From the NCBI RefSeq assembly GCF_022879595.1, contig NZ_CP084265.1:744001-808000 (forward strand): a stretch of 64,000 nucleotides of DNA, written 5' to 3'. The DNA comes from Caballeronia sp. Lep1P3. GTDB lineage: Bacteria > Pseudomonadota > Gammaproteobacteria > Burkholderiales > Burkholderiaceae. This document shows positions 6,933-15,753 of the stretch, in pieces (position 1 is the first letter of the stretch; each line of letters opens with the position of its first letter). The translations under genes were made by a program, and so were the position numbers. The notes under the pieces are model-generated. The model was not told where the DNA came from. It was given only the letters and a program-made list of their open reading frames with translations, and searched no databases.

Positions 6933-8333
6933 CTAGAGCAATATGGCTTCCTGCAACATCTCCAGCGCTTTCAGTTCGTTCAGTCGACCCGTGCGTGCCT
7001 TGCCTGCCAGTGTCTTAAGCAAAGCTTCTGCTATCGGTGCAATGCCGTCAAGACTGTCCAAGCTAGTTGCGAAAGCAGAGGTGGGCGTCACGCCGGCTTC
7101 CTGCTGTTTGCCGGTGGCAGGCAGTGACTGATTCTCCGCAGGCTGATTTGCCGACGCCTCTCCATCCATCCCTTGAAGGGCGCGACCGTTATCCTCCGCA
7201 GAAGACTCACCGATATGGTCATCGGACCGTGTCGCCACCGGATCTTTTCCCCTAGAGAGATTTGCTGCCATGCTGACACTTTGCTCATCGTCCGGAGCGC
7301 TCAGGTGTCGTAAGCTCGCGCCCGCTTCGGCGGGGGTGGAATTAAGCAGCGCGCCGTCGTTTGCCGTAGCCGACGATGGCGGCTCGGCTTGTTGAACAGA
7401 AGCGCGAGTGCGCGGATTAGGGGAGAGCAGAAGCGACACAGATTCGGGAATGTCGGCCTCGGAGCGCGGCGTATCCAACCAGCCGGTTGGCAGAGCAAGC
7501 CGCTCCGTAAAACGGTTCGCTTCAGCGCCGTCCATCCGTTTCTTGCCATGAAGTCGATGCGCCATGTTGGACCCACTGATCCCCATGACCGCGCCGAGTT
7601 TGACTTTCGATCCGTTGCGACTTGTCAGCACATGAAGATTTGCGCGTCTAATGTCTTCGATCGCAGCGCTGTCCTCCGAAGCGAGCGCCGGACGTTCGGT
7701 ACGGCTGCCTTGCACCTTTCGCCCCGACCGTGCATCGGCCGCAGGTGCTCGGCCGCTCGGACGTTGGTGTGTCTTGGCGGGACTGGCTTTGCCCGCCTTG
7801 TTCGGGCCTTCGGCCTTCGTTGTTGGCATTTCTGCTTCCTTGAGGAGACCAGCTTCAGGCGATGAATGCTCGCGAACGTCTGCAACTGGAGTTTGCACGG
7901 GCATTTCGGCTTCCTCGTCCGCTTTGTCGAACTCGTCCTCCATTCGCACGAACTCCAGCGGCGACTTCAGCCGAGAGATGGTCTCGGGCGTGAGCACGGG
8001 GTAGGCTTGGTCGAAAAAGCCATGTGGCAAACCGAGCGTGGTTTCCATATGGAAGGCGGTCTCAGGCGTGAACCTTTCGCCGTTCATTAATTCGGCCACA
8101 CGCGTCATGTTGGATTCGAGTGCTAGCGCGATATTCTCTGCGCCAACTGCATCAACCAGAAACCGGAAGGACCGGGTTTTGAGGATGGAAGCCGTCTGTG
8201 CAGAGTCTTTCGGAGGCGCCTTCGAAGGATACGGGCTTTGCCCGACGCGGACCGGTTTTCCAGGGTAATGACGTTGCCGCTGACCGTTAGCTTTTCTCGG
8301 TGGTCCCGCAACTCGCCCGCGGGTTTCACTCAT
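6933..8333 (-). CDS. Protein with two helix-turn-helix-like repeats, probable DNA-binding
   Basis: This 466-residue protein has a strong ribosome-binding site (GGAAGGGAG about 10 bases before the ATG) and a TATAAT-like -10 about 45 bp upstream. It has a basic, disordered N-terminus. Residues about 55-108 and 232-290 are two similar units: each has a short helical run, a MNGERFTPETAF or LHGKKRMDGAEA turn, then LGLPHGFFD or LALPTGWLD. This spacing resembles lambda-repressor-type HTH domains ending in the LxLPxxWLD pattern. The linker and C-terminus are low-complexity and rich in A, P, S and E, with a final helical segment (SLDGIAPIAEALLKTLAGKAR). It is likely a regulator, but its target and family name are unknown to me. 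Confidence 0.65.
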   Translation of the reverse strand: MSETRGRVAGPPRKANGQRQRHYPGKPVRVGQSPYPSKAPPKDSAQTASILKTRSFRFLVDAVGAENIALALESNMTRVAELMNGERFTPETAFHMETTLGLPHGFFDQAYPVLTPETISRLKSPLEFVRMEDEFDKADEEAEMPVQTPVADVREHSSPEAGLLKEAEMPTTKAEGPNKAGKASPAKTHQRPSGRAPAADARSGRKVQGSRTERPALASEDSAAIEDIRRANLHVLTSRNGSKVKLGAVMGISGSNMAHRLHGKKRMDGAEANRFTERLALPTGWLDTPRSEADIPESVSLLLSPNPRTRASVQQAEPPSSATANDGALLNSTPAEAGASLRHLSAPDDEQSVSMAANLSRGKDPVATRSDDHIGESSAEDNGRALQGMDGEASANQPAENQSLPATGKQQEAGVTPTSAFATSLDSLDGIAPIAEALLKTLAGKARTGRLNELKALEMLQEAILL

Positions 8334-8788
8334 AGCGTAGAACTCCCTTCCTGCTTTGACGTTTGACCGTCTCGATTATAGGTGAGCGATTGTGCAGATG
8401 CGATGAGCCTTTTGTTCTGCGGGAGGCATACGCTCGAGATCCGTCAGTGAGCCGGCTTACTCACGAGGTCTCTGCGCGGGTAGATAGCGTCGCGCCGGCA
8501 CCGGTTTCTCGCAAATCTTTACATGCTGGCAGACCTTTTTGGGCTGCCTTTCATCTTCAATGCTTCGGCTGCTCATTAGACGGACGTCGCTTTCTATAAG
8601 ATGGCCAAACGACCGAACACCTGACGTTGCCGTCGTCACGGATCTACACGTACACCGACTTCAACGTAGCGCATTCGCGCAGCGGCCCCCAGCAGCGACT
8701 ATCGCGCGGCTCGACTCCGATCCGGAGCGTGCGCCGCACGCGGCGAGCGCCGACGCGAGGGAGCGGTATTTGCTCACCGTGCGCACAG
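8334..8788. other. Intergenic region without recognisable gene
   Basis: These 455 bp lie between divergent neighbours' ends. The left 60 bp hold the probable promoter and ribosome-binding site of the 466-residue gene (TATAAT-like box on the reverse strand at 8375-8380). The remaining sequence has only short overlapping frames without protein-like composition, and I see no RNA or repeat in it. Confidence 0.5.
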
Positions 8789-9343
8789 TTATGAGTTGTC
8801 TGACCCGGGTTGGGTCCGCGCGCACTCGCTGCGGAGCGCGTCCGCGGCGTGCCGCTTGGCTTCAGCACGACACTCGTCGGGCAATGGCGACGCGCGTTGA
8901 CTGACGATGAAGCGCTCAAGCTGTTCGGTCGCCGCCGTAAGGTCCTTGTATCTGATCGAGTTCAACTGCACATCGTGCAGTGCCAGGATCTGTTCGAGCA
9001 GCGATGCCGTCCGTGAGTCGACCTGCCATGCTTGCTCGGACTTGCCTTTAGCAAGCGCCTGGTTCATTCCAAACTCGGCGCATGCAAACACGTTTGGAGG
9101 CAAAAAGCCAAACGCCATCCCCTGTAGGTAGTAAGCGATATACAGCGCCCGAAGCAACTCATTGAACTGATACGAGTTTCCGTTGCCCTGTTCGCGGCAA
9201 GCCGCCAGCGCGAGGTGAAACCTCAGCGACATGCTCCGCAATGTTGCGACAGGCAGCGGCAAGAGCATCGAGCGGCTCATCGGGCGGCGGGAGCCGGCAG
9301 AATTGCCTATTTTTCGCTTGAGTCGGTTAGCACCGCGGGGCAT
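8789..9343 (-). CDS. Hypothetical helical protein
   Basis: This 184-residue protein starts from ATG 9343; longer and shorter starts are possible because no clear ribosome-binding site is visible. The N-terminus is basic (RLKRKIGNSAGSRRP). A compact helical middle follows, with SLRFHLALAACREQGNGNSYQFNELL, ALYIAYYLQGMAFGFLP and a tail ending in RYKDLTAATEQLERFIV. It looks like a conserved Burkholderia accessory protein of unknown role. No catalytic motif, signal peptide or membrane span is obvious. Confidence 0.6.
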   Translation of the reverse strand: MPRGANRLKRKIGNSAGSRRPMSRSMLLPLPVATLRSMSLRFHLALAACREQGNGNSYQFNELLRALYIAYYLQGMAFGFLPPNVFACAEFGMNQALAKGKSEQAWQVDSRTASLLEQILALHDVQLNSIRYKDLTAATEQLERFIVSQRASPLPDECRAEAKRHAADALRSECARTQPGSDNS

Positions 9344-10260
9344 GGCAAGGCTGGCACAAATGCGGGAGTTCACGCTTGCAAAAGAAGGGCGGCTGCAGCG
9401 CATTTTAACGCAGCGCCGCTTCAGCTTCAGTTTCCGGAACGATAGCCGATAAGAAGCGGTCAGCGCACGTGGCGTTCCTCTTATCGGACTCTTCATAGAG
9501 CCCAGCCTCGAAATGCCGCTCGCTTTTGCAGTCGCACTGTTCTTGATGTTCGGAGCCGCCGGTGTACCGCATTTTCGCCCTCGGGCAGTCGATACGCACG
9601 CCGCAAGCAGCGCCGGCTAGGCGAAGTTGACGCAGTAACTGCCGCTATAATTGCAGCGACCGGCTATGCAGCAGGGCTCCCTACACTGGCAGGGACTCGA
9701 GGAGCAGCAAGTTAGAAGAATCAGGGATGCCACGAAGCCGCAGCGAAACAGCGTTAAACGCTTTTGGCAAGGAAAGACTAGGTGGGTATGAGCGACGTTC
9801 CCCGCATAGCTAGATTGGAGATTTCAGGTGAGTCGTCGGACCTTCAACTCGCTCTGCAGGCCTCGTTATCAGTCGGTGACGCTTTCGTCGGCGTGTATGA
9901 CGACAGAGACTTCCTACGATATGCAAACGACGCCTTCCTCCGGGCGTTTGAGCTCAAAGCTGGCGAGGTCGCAACGTTCTCAAGCATCATTCAAGACGCC
10001 GCTCGTCAGAAGAAGGGTGTGCGGATAGAAGCCGGGAATCCGCTCGGATTCATCGCAGACGTGCAGGTGCGGCGGCGGTTACTAGCGCAGCCACCACGGC
10101 AGCGGACCTTTCCCGTCGATTTTGTCGACGGCCGTTGGTTCTGGTGTACCGAGACCTTGCTCGCCAACCGGTGGATAGTCCTGTCGGGTACTGACATCAC
10201 CTCGCTCAAGAAGACCGAGCGCGAACTGGAAAGCGAGCGGGATCGGGCATTGTTGATGAG

Positions 10261-10269
10261 CGGCGTTGA
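10261..10269. repeat. 9-bp target-site duplication, left copy (IS256 element)
   Basis: CGGCGTTGA directly precedes the element and recurs at 11641-11649 directly after it. Duplications of 8-9 bp are normal for the IS256 family. Confidence 0.9.
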
Positions 10270-11640
10270 GAGCCTGTCAGATTTTCTGTGTGCTGAGGTC
10301 ATGAGACGATAAGGGAAATAACGTCCTATGACCGAAGCAACCGTGACTAAAAAAAGCAAAGCCCCGAAAGCCCCGAAACTGTTTTCCGACGAATTAATCG
10401 ACCAACTGCTTGCCCAAGTGCAGGGCAAGGATGCCGAATCGGTCCTGGGCGAATCGGGTTTGGCTGGGCAGCTCAAGAAACAGTTGGCCGAGCGTATGCT
10501 CGCGGCGGAGTTGAGTCACCATCTGGACTCCGAGACCGAGCAAGGCAAGGCTGGCAATCACCGCAACGGCACCAGCCCGAAGACGGTCCTGACGCCCAAC
10601 GGCGAATTGAAGCTAGACATTCCACGTGACCGGCAAGCGACCTTCGAGCCGCAACTGGTCGGCAAATATCAACGCCGGCTGGCGGGCTTCGATGATCACA
10701 TCATCAGTATGTATGCTCGGGGCATGAGCGTGCGCGAGATCCAGGGCCATTTGCTGGAGCTGTATGGACTACAGGTATCGCCCGATCTGATTTCGACGGT
10801 CACTGACGAAGTGCTGGCCGAGGTCGAACAATGGCAGCAACGCCCGCTTGAGGCCATGTATCCGATCGTGTACTTTGATGCGCTGCGCCTGAAGATCCGC
10901 GACGAAGGCACGGTCAAGAACAAGGCGGTCTATCTGGCGCTGGGCATCCGTGCCGACGGTCGCAAGGAAGTGCTGGGCTTGTGGATCGAGCAAACCGAGG
11001 GCGCCAAGTTCTGGCTGAAGGTCTTCAACGAACTGAGAAACCGTGGCTTGCACGATATCCTAATCGCTGTAGTCGACGGCTTGCGCGGCTTTCCCGAAGC
11101 GATCGAGGCGGTCTATCCGGCCGCACAGATCCAGACCTGCATCGTGCACCTGATCCGCAATTCGCTGGCGCTGGCGAGCTGGAAGGACCGTAAGCCGCTG
11201 GCCGCCGCAATCAAGCCGATCTACCAGGCCGCTACGGTCGAGGCGGCGGCAGCGGCGCTCGAGGCGTTCGCCAACAGCGAGTGGGGCCGCAGATTCCCTA
11301 CCGTCGCGGCGATGTGGCAGCGCCAATGGGAACAGGTGATTCCGTTCTTTGCCTATCCTCCGGAGGTGCGTCGAATCGTATATACGACAAACGCGATCGA
11401 GAGCATGCACATGCAGTTGCGTAAAATCGTCAAGAACCGGGGCCACTTCCCAAGCGACGAAGCGGCTAGCAAACTGCTGTATCTCGCCTTGCGCAACATC
11501 GAGAAGGATTGGAAGATGCCGCCTATCACTTGGCGGCAAGCCGTCAATCAGTTCGCCATTCTGTTCGGCGAGCGTTTCACCGCCGCCATCAGCTGAAATT
11601 TTTTCTAACCGGCCTCAACACACAAGATTCCTGACACGTC
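10270..11640 (+). mobile_element. IS256-family insertion sequence (1371 bp)
   Basis: The element is bounded by imperfect inverted repeats of about 25 bp: TGTCAG and TGTGTG-TGAGG blocks begin at 10276 and, inverted, end at about 11636. It carries one transposase gene and perfect 9-bp target duplications (10261-10269 and 11641-11649). The perfect duplication suggests a recent insertion that has not rearranged since. Confidence 0.93.
10328..11596 (+). CDS. IS256-family (Mutator-like) transposase
   Basis: This intact 422-residue DDE transposase has length and layout typical for IS256. The N-terminal region has LLGESGLAGQLKKQLAERMLAAELSHHL-type helices, followed by a GNHRNG segment. The catalytic core has Asp in VYFDALRLKIRD, Asp in AVVDGLRGFPEAI and Glu in TTNAIESMHMQLRK. 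It catalyses cut-and-paste or circle-forming transposition of its own element. Nothing in the frame is broken, so the element is probably still mobile. Confidence 0.95.
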   Translation: MTEATVTKKSKAPKAPKLFSDELIDQLLAQVQGKDAESVLGESGLAGQLKKQLAERMLAAELSHHLDSETEQGKAGNHRNGTSPKTVLTPNGELKLDIPRDRQATFEPQLVGKYQRRLAGFDDHIISMYARGMSVREIQGHLLELYGLQVSPDLISTVTDEVLAEVEQWQQRPLEAMYPIVYFDALRLKIRDEGTVKNKAVYLALGIRADGRKEVLGLWIEQTEGAKFWLKVFNELRNRGLHDILIAVVDGLRGFPEAIEAVYPAAQIQTCIVHLIRNSLALASWKDRKPLAAAIKPIYQAATVEAAAAALEAFANSEWGRRFPTVAAMWQRQWEQVIPFFAYPPEVRRIVYTTNAIESMHMQLRKIVKNRGHFPSDEAASKLLYLALRNIEKDWKMPPITWRQAVNQFAILFGERFTAAIS

Positions 11641-11649
11641 CGGCGTTGA
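11641..11649. repeat. 9-bp target-site duplication, right copy (IS256 element)
   Basis: CGGCGTTGA, identical to 10261-10269, immediately follows the right inverted repeat and continues into the GGDEF coding sequence. Confidence 0.9.
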
Positions 11650-12151
11650 TGAACTGACGGGCCTCCCCAACAGACGTTTTGCACTGGCGAGGCTAGACAA
11701 GCTGCTGTCGAGGGTGGCTGTGGGCAACGCCAACTGCTGCGTTGGCTTACTGGACCTAGACCACTTTAAGAATATCAACGACACACATGGCCATGTGGCG
11801 GGCGACGCTGCGCTACGTCAATTCGCACGATACTGCGCCTCTTCGCTGATCAGCCAGGCCTTCGTCAGCCGACTTGGCGGCGAAGAGTTCATTACCCTGT
11901 TTCAAGGCATCCGCAGCGAGGACGCCAAGGTCGAGCTTGAACGGATTTTGTCGGCGATTCCGCCAATCGCTTTGACAGAGCCGCGGGGCATTACACTGAA
12001 GCTGTCCTTCTCTGCAGGATTGGCCGAGGCGAGATGTGGGGACCGGCAAGAGGACGTTCTGTCGCGGGCCGACAAGGCGCTGTACGCGGCCAAGCAAGCA
12101 GGTCGCCGGCGGGTCGAGATATTCCGGCCTTCCGCGCGCGAATTGCTGTGA

Positions 12152-12457
12152 GTACGGACAGATACGCAGGAAGCAGTGAGTCGAGCAACCTCGCAGTTCC
12201 CAAGGCGGTAGAAGGGCGGTTAACACCGGTTGCGGCCAGCGCCGGCCGGCGCGGGTCCGACCGATACGCGCTCGCTGATGCACAAACAGAAACGACATGG
12301 AGCGCCTATCGGCGTGTAAGACCGGATTCGGGCCACCTCCGGTCTTTCGCAGCAAAGGCAGTTACAGCGTATAGCTTGTGCGACGCACTTTTTCGGTCAA
12401 AGTAAGACGATAACCGGGCACGTTCCCTTTCAGGCGATGACGCGCTCGCGGTCTTCG
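12152..12457. other. Intergenic region without recognisable gene
   Basis: The 306 bp between the cyclase remnant and the convergent lipoprotein gene contain only short frames without protein-like composition. No strong terminator hairpin or repeat was seen. Confidence 0.45.
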
Positions 12458-12964
12458 TTAGTCGTCCAGCGGCATATCTGCGATGAGGGCGACTCCGTTG
12501 GCGACCTGCTTGCCCACGGCTTCAGCTACCTCTTGGATGCTCCGGTATCCCGTTGGCATCCAATACAGCCAGGTATCCTCCTTCACGTTGAAGCTAGCGT
12601 CGCCAACGCTGACCGTCCCCGATACCCACTCCGCGCCGTCTAGAAAATTAAAGACAATCCGGGCAACATCAGACTTCGACCGGATACCCGTGATGTGAAT
12701 CGTTACCGGCACTCCATTCGGATCGATTTGAAGTCCGAGTTGCGCTGCGCGAATAGTGAAGGCAGACATCATTGCGCTGCGAACCCACGGGGTCACCAAG
12801 AAGCCGTTCGCGTCGATCTTCGGGCTTTGGATGCCTTTTGCGATTTGAACTTTCGTCTGCACGGTTCCCGAGCGCTGCGCCTCAATATCTGGAACGGTCG
12901 CCAAACATCCGGACAGAAGCGTTGCTAAGGCAATGGCACTTATTATTTTCGTTCGAGAGGTCAT
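12458..12964 (-). CDS. Putative lipoprotein
   Basis: From ATG 12964 the 168-residue product begins with a lipoprotein signal: basic MTSRTK, a hydrophobic stretch, then lipobox LLSGC near residue 20. The mature protein has alternating strand-like segments (QTKVQIAKGIQSPKIDANGFLVTPWV, PVTIHITGIRSKSDVARIVFNFLDGAEWVSGTVSV) and a helix near the end. It may be an outer- or inner-membrane-anchored protein; the Ala following the lipobox Cys does not signal inner-membrane retention by the +2 Asp rule. The frame is open 24 codons further upstream, but the lipobox position supports this start. Function unknown. Confidence 0.75.
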   Translation of the reverse strand: MTSRTKIISAIALATLLSGCLATVPDIEAQRSGTVQTKVQIAKGIQSPKIDANGFLVTPWVRSAMMSAFTIRAAQLGLQIDPNGVPVTIHITGIRSKSDVARIVFNFLDGAEWVSGTVSVGDASFNVKEDTWLYWMPTGYRSIQEVAEAVGKQVANGVALIADMPLDD

Positions 12965-13245
12965 GGTATTAGCGTGCAATGATCGTTGACCCGAGAGATA
13001 ACGGCTTTGAAAGCGAAAACTTGAGTCCTTATTCAAATCTTGGCTGAGATGGATCGCTCAGTCCAGAATTTCCCCGGCGTTGGCGAGGAAGGATAGAGGG
13101 ACCCTCTGCCATTGGCTTAAAGGGTCTCGATGGAGTGCTCGCACCTCCGATCCGACGATCCAGCGCAAGCGCGGGCTCGCTGCATCGCCGGTACGCGCGG
13201 GGCATGACGATTGCGCGAACGGTGCAACAGTCGTTCTGCCACAGG

Positions 13246-13998
13246 CCGAACTTACGGTCAGTTCGCCGGTGCAATTTCTCGCGGGCGGGACCAATCTGCT
13301 CGACCTGATGAAGCTCGACGTAATGACACCCGAGCGGCTCATCGATATCGGGCCGCTTGCGGCGGGCCACTCCGCGATCGAAACAAGCGAAGGCGGCCTG
13401 ACGCTCGGCGCGTTCGCGCATATGGCCGATGCCGCGCGGCACGCCGCACGAGCTGGCGCTGCAACAAGCGCACGCCGGGAAGCGGCTGCGTGGCGCGCGA
13501 CGGCGTCAATCGCCGCCTAGCCGTGCTCGGCGTCAGTGAACACTGCATCGCCAATTATCCGGGCGATTTCGCGATCGCCCTGGTTGCTCTCGGCGCGCAA
13601 GTCGCGGTGCGCAGTACAGCGGGCGAAATGCGCAACCTTCCGTTCGAGACGCTGCATCGGCTGCCGGGCGACACGCCTCACCGTGAGACGAACCTGCGTC
13701 CCGGCGAACTCATCGTCGCGTTCCATGTGCCCGCCGGCGCGTGGACGCGGCGTTCGCTTTATCTCAAGATCCGCGACCGCGCGTCGTATGACTTCGCGCT
13801 CGCGTCGGCGGCGGTGGCGCTCGATCTCGACGCGCAAGGCGTCGTGCGGGCCGCGCGCATCGGGATCGGGGGGCTCGCCGCGAAGCCGTGGCGCGCGCGC
13901 GAGGCCGAAGCGTCGCTTGCCGGCAAGCTCATCGATGAACGCAGTGCGCGCGAAGCCGCCGACGCAGCATTCGCCGGCGCGGTCGTCAGCGGCGAAAC
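13246..13998 (+). pseudogene. paoB: paoB-like molybdenum hydroxylase FAD subunit, decayed 5' part
   Basis: The sequence matches the FAD-binding subunit of PaoABC-type aldehyde oxidoreductases. It has FLAGGTNLLDLMKLDV then PERLIDIGPL in one frame, and in another frame CNKRTPGSGC then VNRRLAVLGVSEHCIANYP and FHRLPGDTPHRETNLRPGELI. The N-terminus and the segment between the two frames, which in the family carries FAD and cysteine-cluster residues, are missing. An internal frame-shifting deletion near 13440 is therefore inferred. The frame continues to 13998, where an IS21 element has inserted. Its last codons lie beyond that element at 19517-19600. The normal partner paoA was not found. Confidence 0.8.
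13991..13998. repeat. 8-bp target-site duplication, left copy (IS21 element)
   Basis: GGCGAAAC precedes the left IS21 terminus and recurs at 19517-19524. Collapsing the two copies restores the paoB frame (…VVSGET-ARKPELGRRTL…). Confidence 0.92.
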
Positions 13999-14325
13999 TG
14001 TGGCGCGACAATTCGGATGAGAGACGCGCGACAATCAAGTTGAGAATGTCGCGGCAGAAATGATGATGCCGATGTTGATTGGCGCTGGCAAGCGTTTGTT
14101 GATTGACGCGCGGCGTTGATTGACGCGGGCGTGCGGGTGTCGCGCGACAATCAAGCTGTAGCGACCAGTCAATGAGGATAGCTGTGTAATGGCGACGCCG
14201 CGGTTATTCTGGCTGCGCGACAATCAGGATGAGAATGTGGTGGCGTGGAGGGTGATGACGGGGTTGATTGACGCGGGCTCGCTTTGCCTGCGAGCCGCGC
14301 GTCAATCAGGATGAGATTAGCGGGT
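13999..14325. repeat. Array of IS21 terminal binding-site repeats
   Basis: This 327-bp non-coding end holds at least seven copies, in both orientations, of a motif built on GCGCG(A/T)CAATCA followed by (A/G)(G/T)TGAGA. Examples lie near 14001, 14026, 14097, 14115, 14141, 14213, 14265 and 14297. Multiple terminal repeats are a known IS21 feature, but this end is longer and denser than the opposite one (19318-19516). Confidence 0.7.
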
Positions 14326-15176
14326 TATTCGGTGAGATCGATGCCGTGCTGATGCTCTTGTGTAGCTGGCACGCCGACGTTCTTTGGTGTCGCTCGACTG
14401 GCCGGGCGCCCCGGTCCGTGCTGCTTGCGCTGCAGGGCAGTACGGCGACGGTAGCTTTCGACGTTCAACTCAAAGATGGTCGAGTGGTGGACCAAACGGT
14501 CGACGGCGGCCACTGTCATGGCTCGGTCGGGGAAGACCTTGTCCCATTCGCCAAACGGCTGGTTGGCTGTTATGCAAAGGGAACGTCGCTCATACCTGGC
14601 GCTGATGAGTTCGAACAGCACCGACGTCTCTGCCTGATCTTTGCTGACATAGGCGAAATCGTCCAGGATGACCAGGTCGAAGCGATCCAGCCGGTTGATG
14701 GCGGACTCCAGCGCGAGCTCGCGGCGAGCCACCTGCAACCGTTGCACGAGGTCGGTAGTGCGAGCGAAGAAGACCTTCCAGCCCTTCTCCAGCAGGCTTA
14801 GTCCGATCGCCGACGACAAATGCGATTTGCCCCCTCCGCTCGGCCCTAGAAGAATCAGGTTGGTGCCGTTACGCAACCAGCCGTCGCCCGCGCAAAGCGC
14901 CGAGACGTGCGCGCGCGACACCATCGGCACTGCGTCGAAATCGAAGTTCTCCAGTGTCTTGCCCGGTAGCAGTTTCGCGTCCCTGAGGTGACGTTCGACT
15001 CGGCGTCGATCGCGCTCGGCGATCTCGTGTTCGGCCAGGGCCATCAGCAGGCGTGCCGCTGGCCAGCCTTCCGTATCGGAGCGCTCGGCAAAGCTAGACC
15101 AGATCTGCTTGATGGCAGGCAGCCGCAAATCGTTGAGCAGCAACGACAGGCGTGTGGCGTCGATGTCGAGGCTCAT
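14325..15176 (-). CDS. istB: IS21 helper ATPase IstB (second element)
   Basis: This 283-residue AAA+ ATPase has Walker A GPSGGGKS near residue 107 and Walker B LVILDDFAY near residue 170. The CITANQPFGEWDKVFPD sensor-like run is typical of IstB. It assists the IstA transposase. Its ATG overlaps the istA stop (ATGA), so the two are translationally coupled. It differs strongly from the istB at 731-1498. The gene is intact, but its upstream partner is interrupted. Confidence 0.93.
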   Translation of the reverse strand: MSLDIDATRLSLLLNDLRLPAIKQIWSSFAERSDTEGWPAARLLMALAEHEIAERDRRRVERHLRDAKLLPGKTLENFDFDAVPMVSRAHVSALCAGDGWLRNGTNLILLGPSGGGKSHLSSAIGLSLLEKGWKVFFARTTDLVQRLQVARRELALESAINRLDRFDLVILDDFAYVSKDQAETSVLFELISARYERRSLCITANQPFGEWDKVFPDRAMTVAAVDRLVHHSTIFELNVESYRRRTALQRKQHGPGRPASRATPKNVGVPATQEHQHGIDLTE

Positions 15177-15672
15177 GCCGTCACCTCCGTTGCCATATCA
15201 AGTAGGGCTTCGTAGTCGCTCAGCGGTGCCAGTTTGACGTTCACCTCCGGCATGCTGTTCGCGCGCTTCGCTTCGAAACGAGAACACAATGCGTCCAGGT
15301 CGGGTAACTGTCCATCGTCCAAGCACTGCTGCAGCGCCTGAGCCAGTTGCGCTTCGCAGTTGTGCTCATGGGCGAGGCCGAGCAGTTCAACCATGGTTCT
15401 GCATGCTTGGCGCTGCGCAAGCTGCTCAAGCAGGCGATCGAAGGTCAATCGATACGCCTCGCGCGGAAAGATCTGATCGCGGTAGACTAGGTTGAGCAGC
15501 GCCATGGGCTTGCGGCGCAGCGCGTGGATGACGTGCCGGTAGTTGATTACGTGACCGTGCTTGCCGTTGGGACCTGCGCGGCCGCGCTGCAATGTCATGA
15601 GGGCCGTGCCGCCCAGAAACAGTTCCAGCCGGTCGTCGTACAGCCGTACGCGCAGGTGATGGCCGATCAACC
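15173..15672 (-). pseudogene. istA: IS21 transposase IstA, C-terminal part split off by IS66
   Basis: This is the 3' part of istA. Joined to 18304-19318, it makes a 1515-bp frame encoding 504 residues, with the junction reading VPSRLIGHHLRVRL. It contains the C-terminal region of IS21 transposases (HLRVRLYDDRLELFLGG, HVIHALRRKPMALLNLVYRD). The IS66 element enters after base 15672 on the plus strand. Confidence 0.9.
15665..15672. repeat. 8-bp target-site duplication, left copy (first IS66 element)
   Basis: GATCAACC precedes the IS66 left end and recurs at 18296-18303. Eight-bp duplications are typical for IS66. Confidence 0.95.
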
Positions 15673-15753
15673 GTAAGCGCGAATTTATGCGCACATAGCG
15701 TCTCGGTTCAGAGCAAGGCAAGCTGCGTCCACTGATATTCTGTGGACACAGCC

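Larger units (their letters stand above)
9788..12151 (+). pseudogene. PAS-GGDEF diguanylate cyclase interrupted by an IS256-family element
   Basis: The two halves flank the insertion: 9788-10269 (PAS-like sensor, about residues 1-160) and 11650-12151 (GGDEF domain). Removing the element and one 9-bp duplicate restores a continuous 327-residue frame. Its junction reads SGVDELTGLPNRR, exactly the start of a GGDEF domain. The catalytic site is RLGGEEF, and the LDLDHFKNINDTHGH metal/substrate motif is intact. The enzyme would make cyclic-di-GMP from two GTP. No RxxD inhibitory site is evident upstream of GGEEF. With the element present, the first part ends 24 codons into IS sequence and the catalytic part has no good start. 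The gene must therefore be inactive unless the element leaves precisely. Confidence 0.92.

Noticed and set aside
13999..14325. CRISPR-like array
   Set aside because: Copies occur in both orientations and irregular spacing, and the motif recurs at the other IS21 end; they are terminal binding sites.
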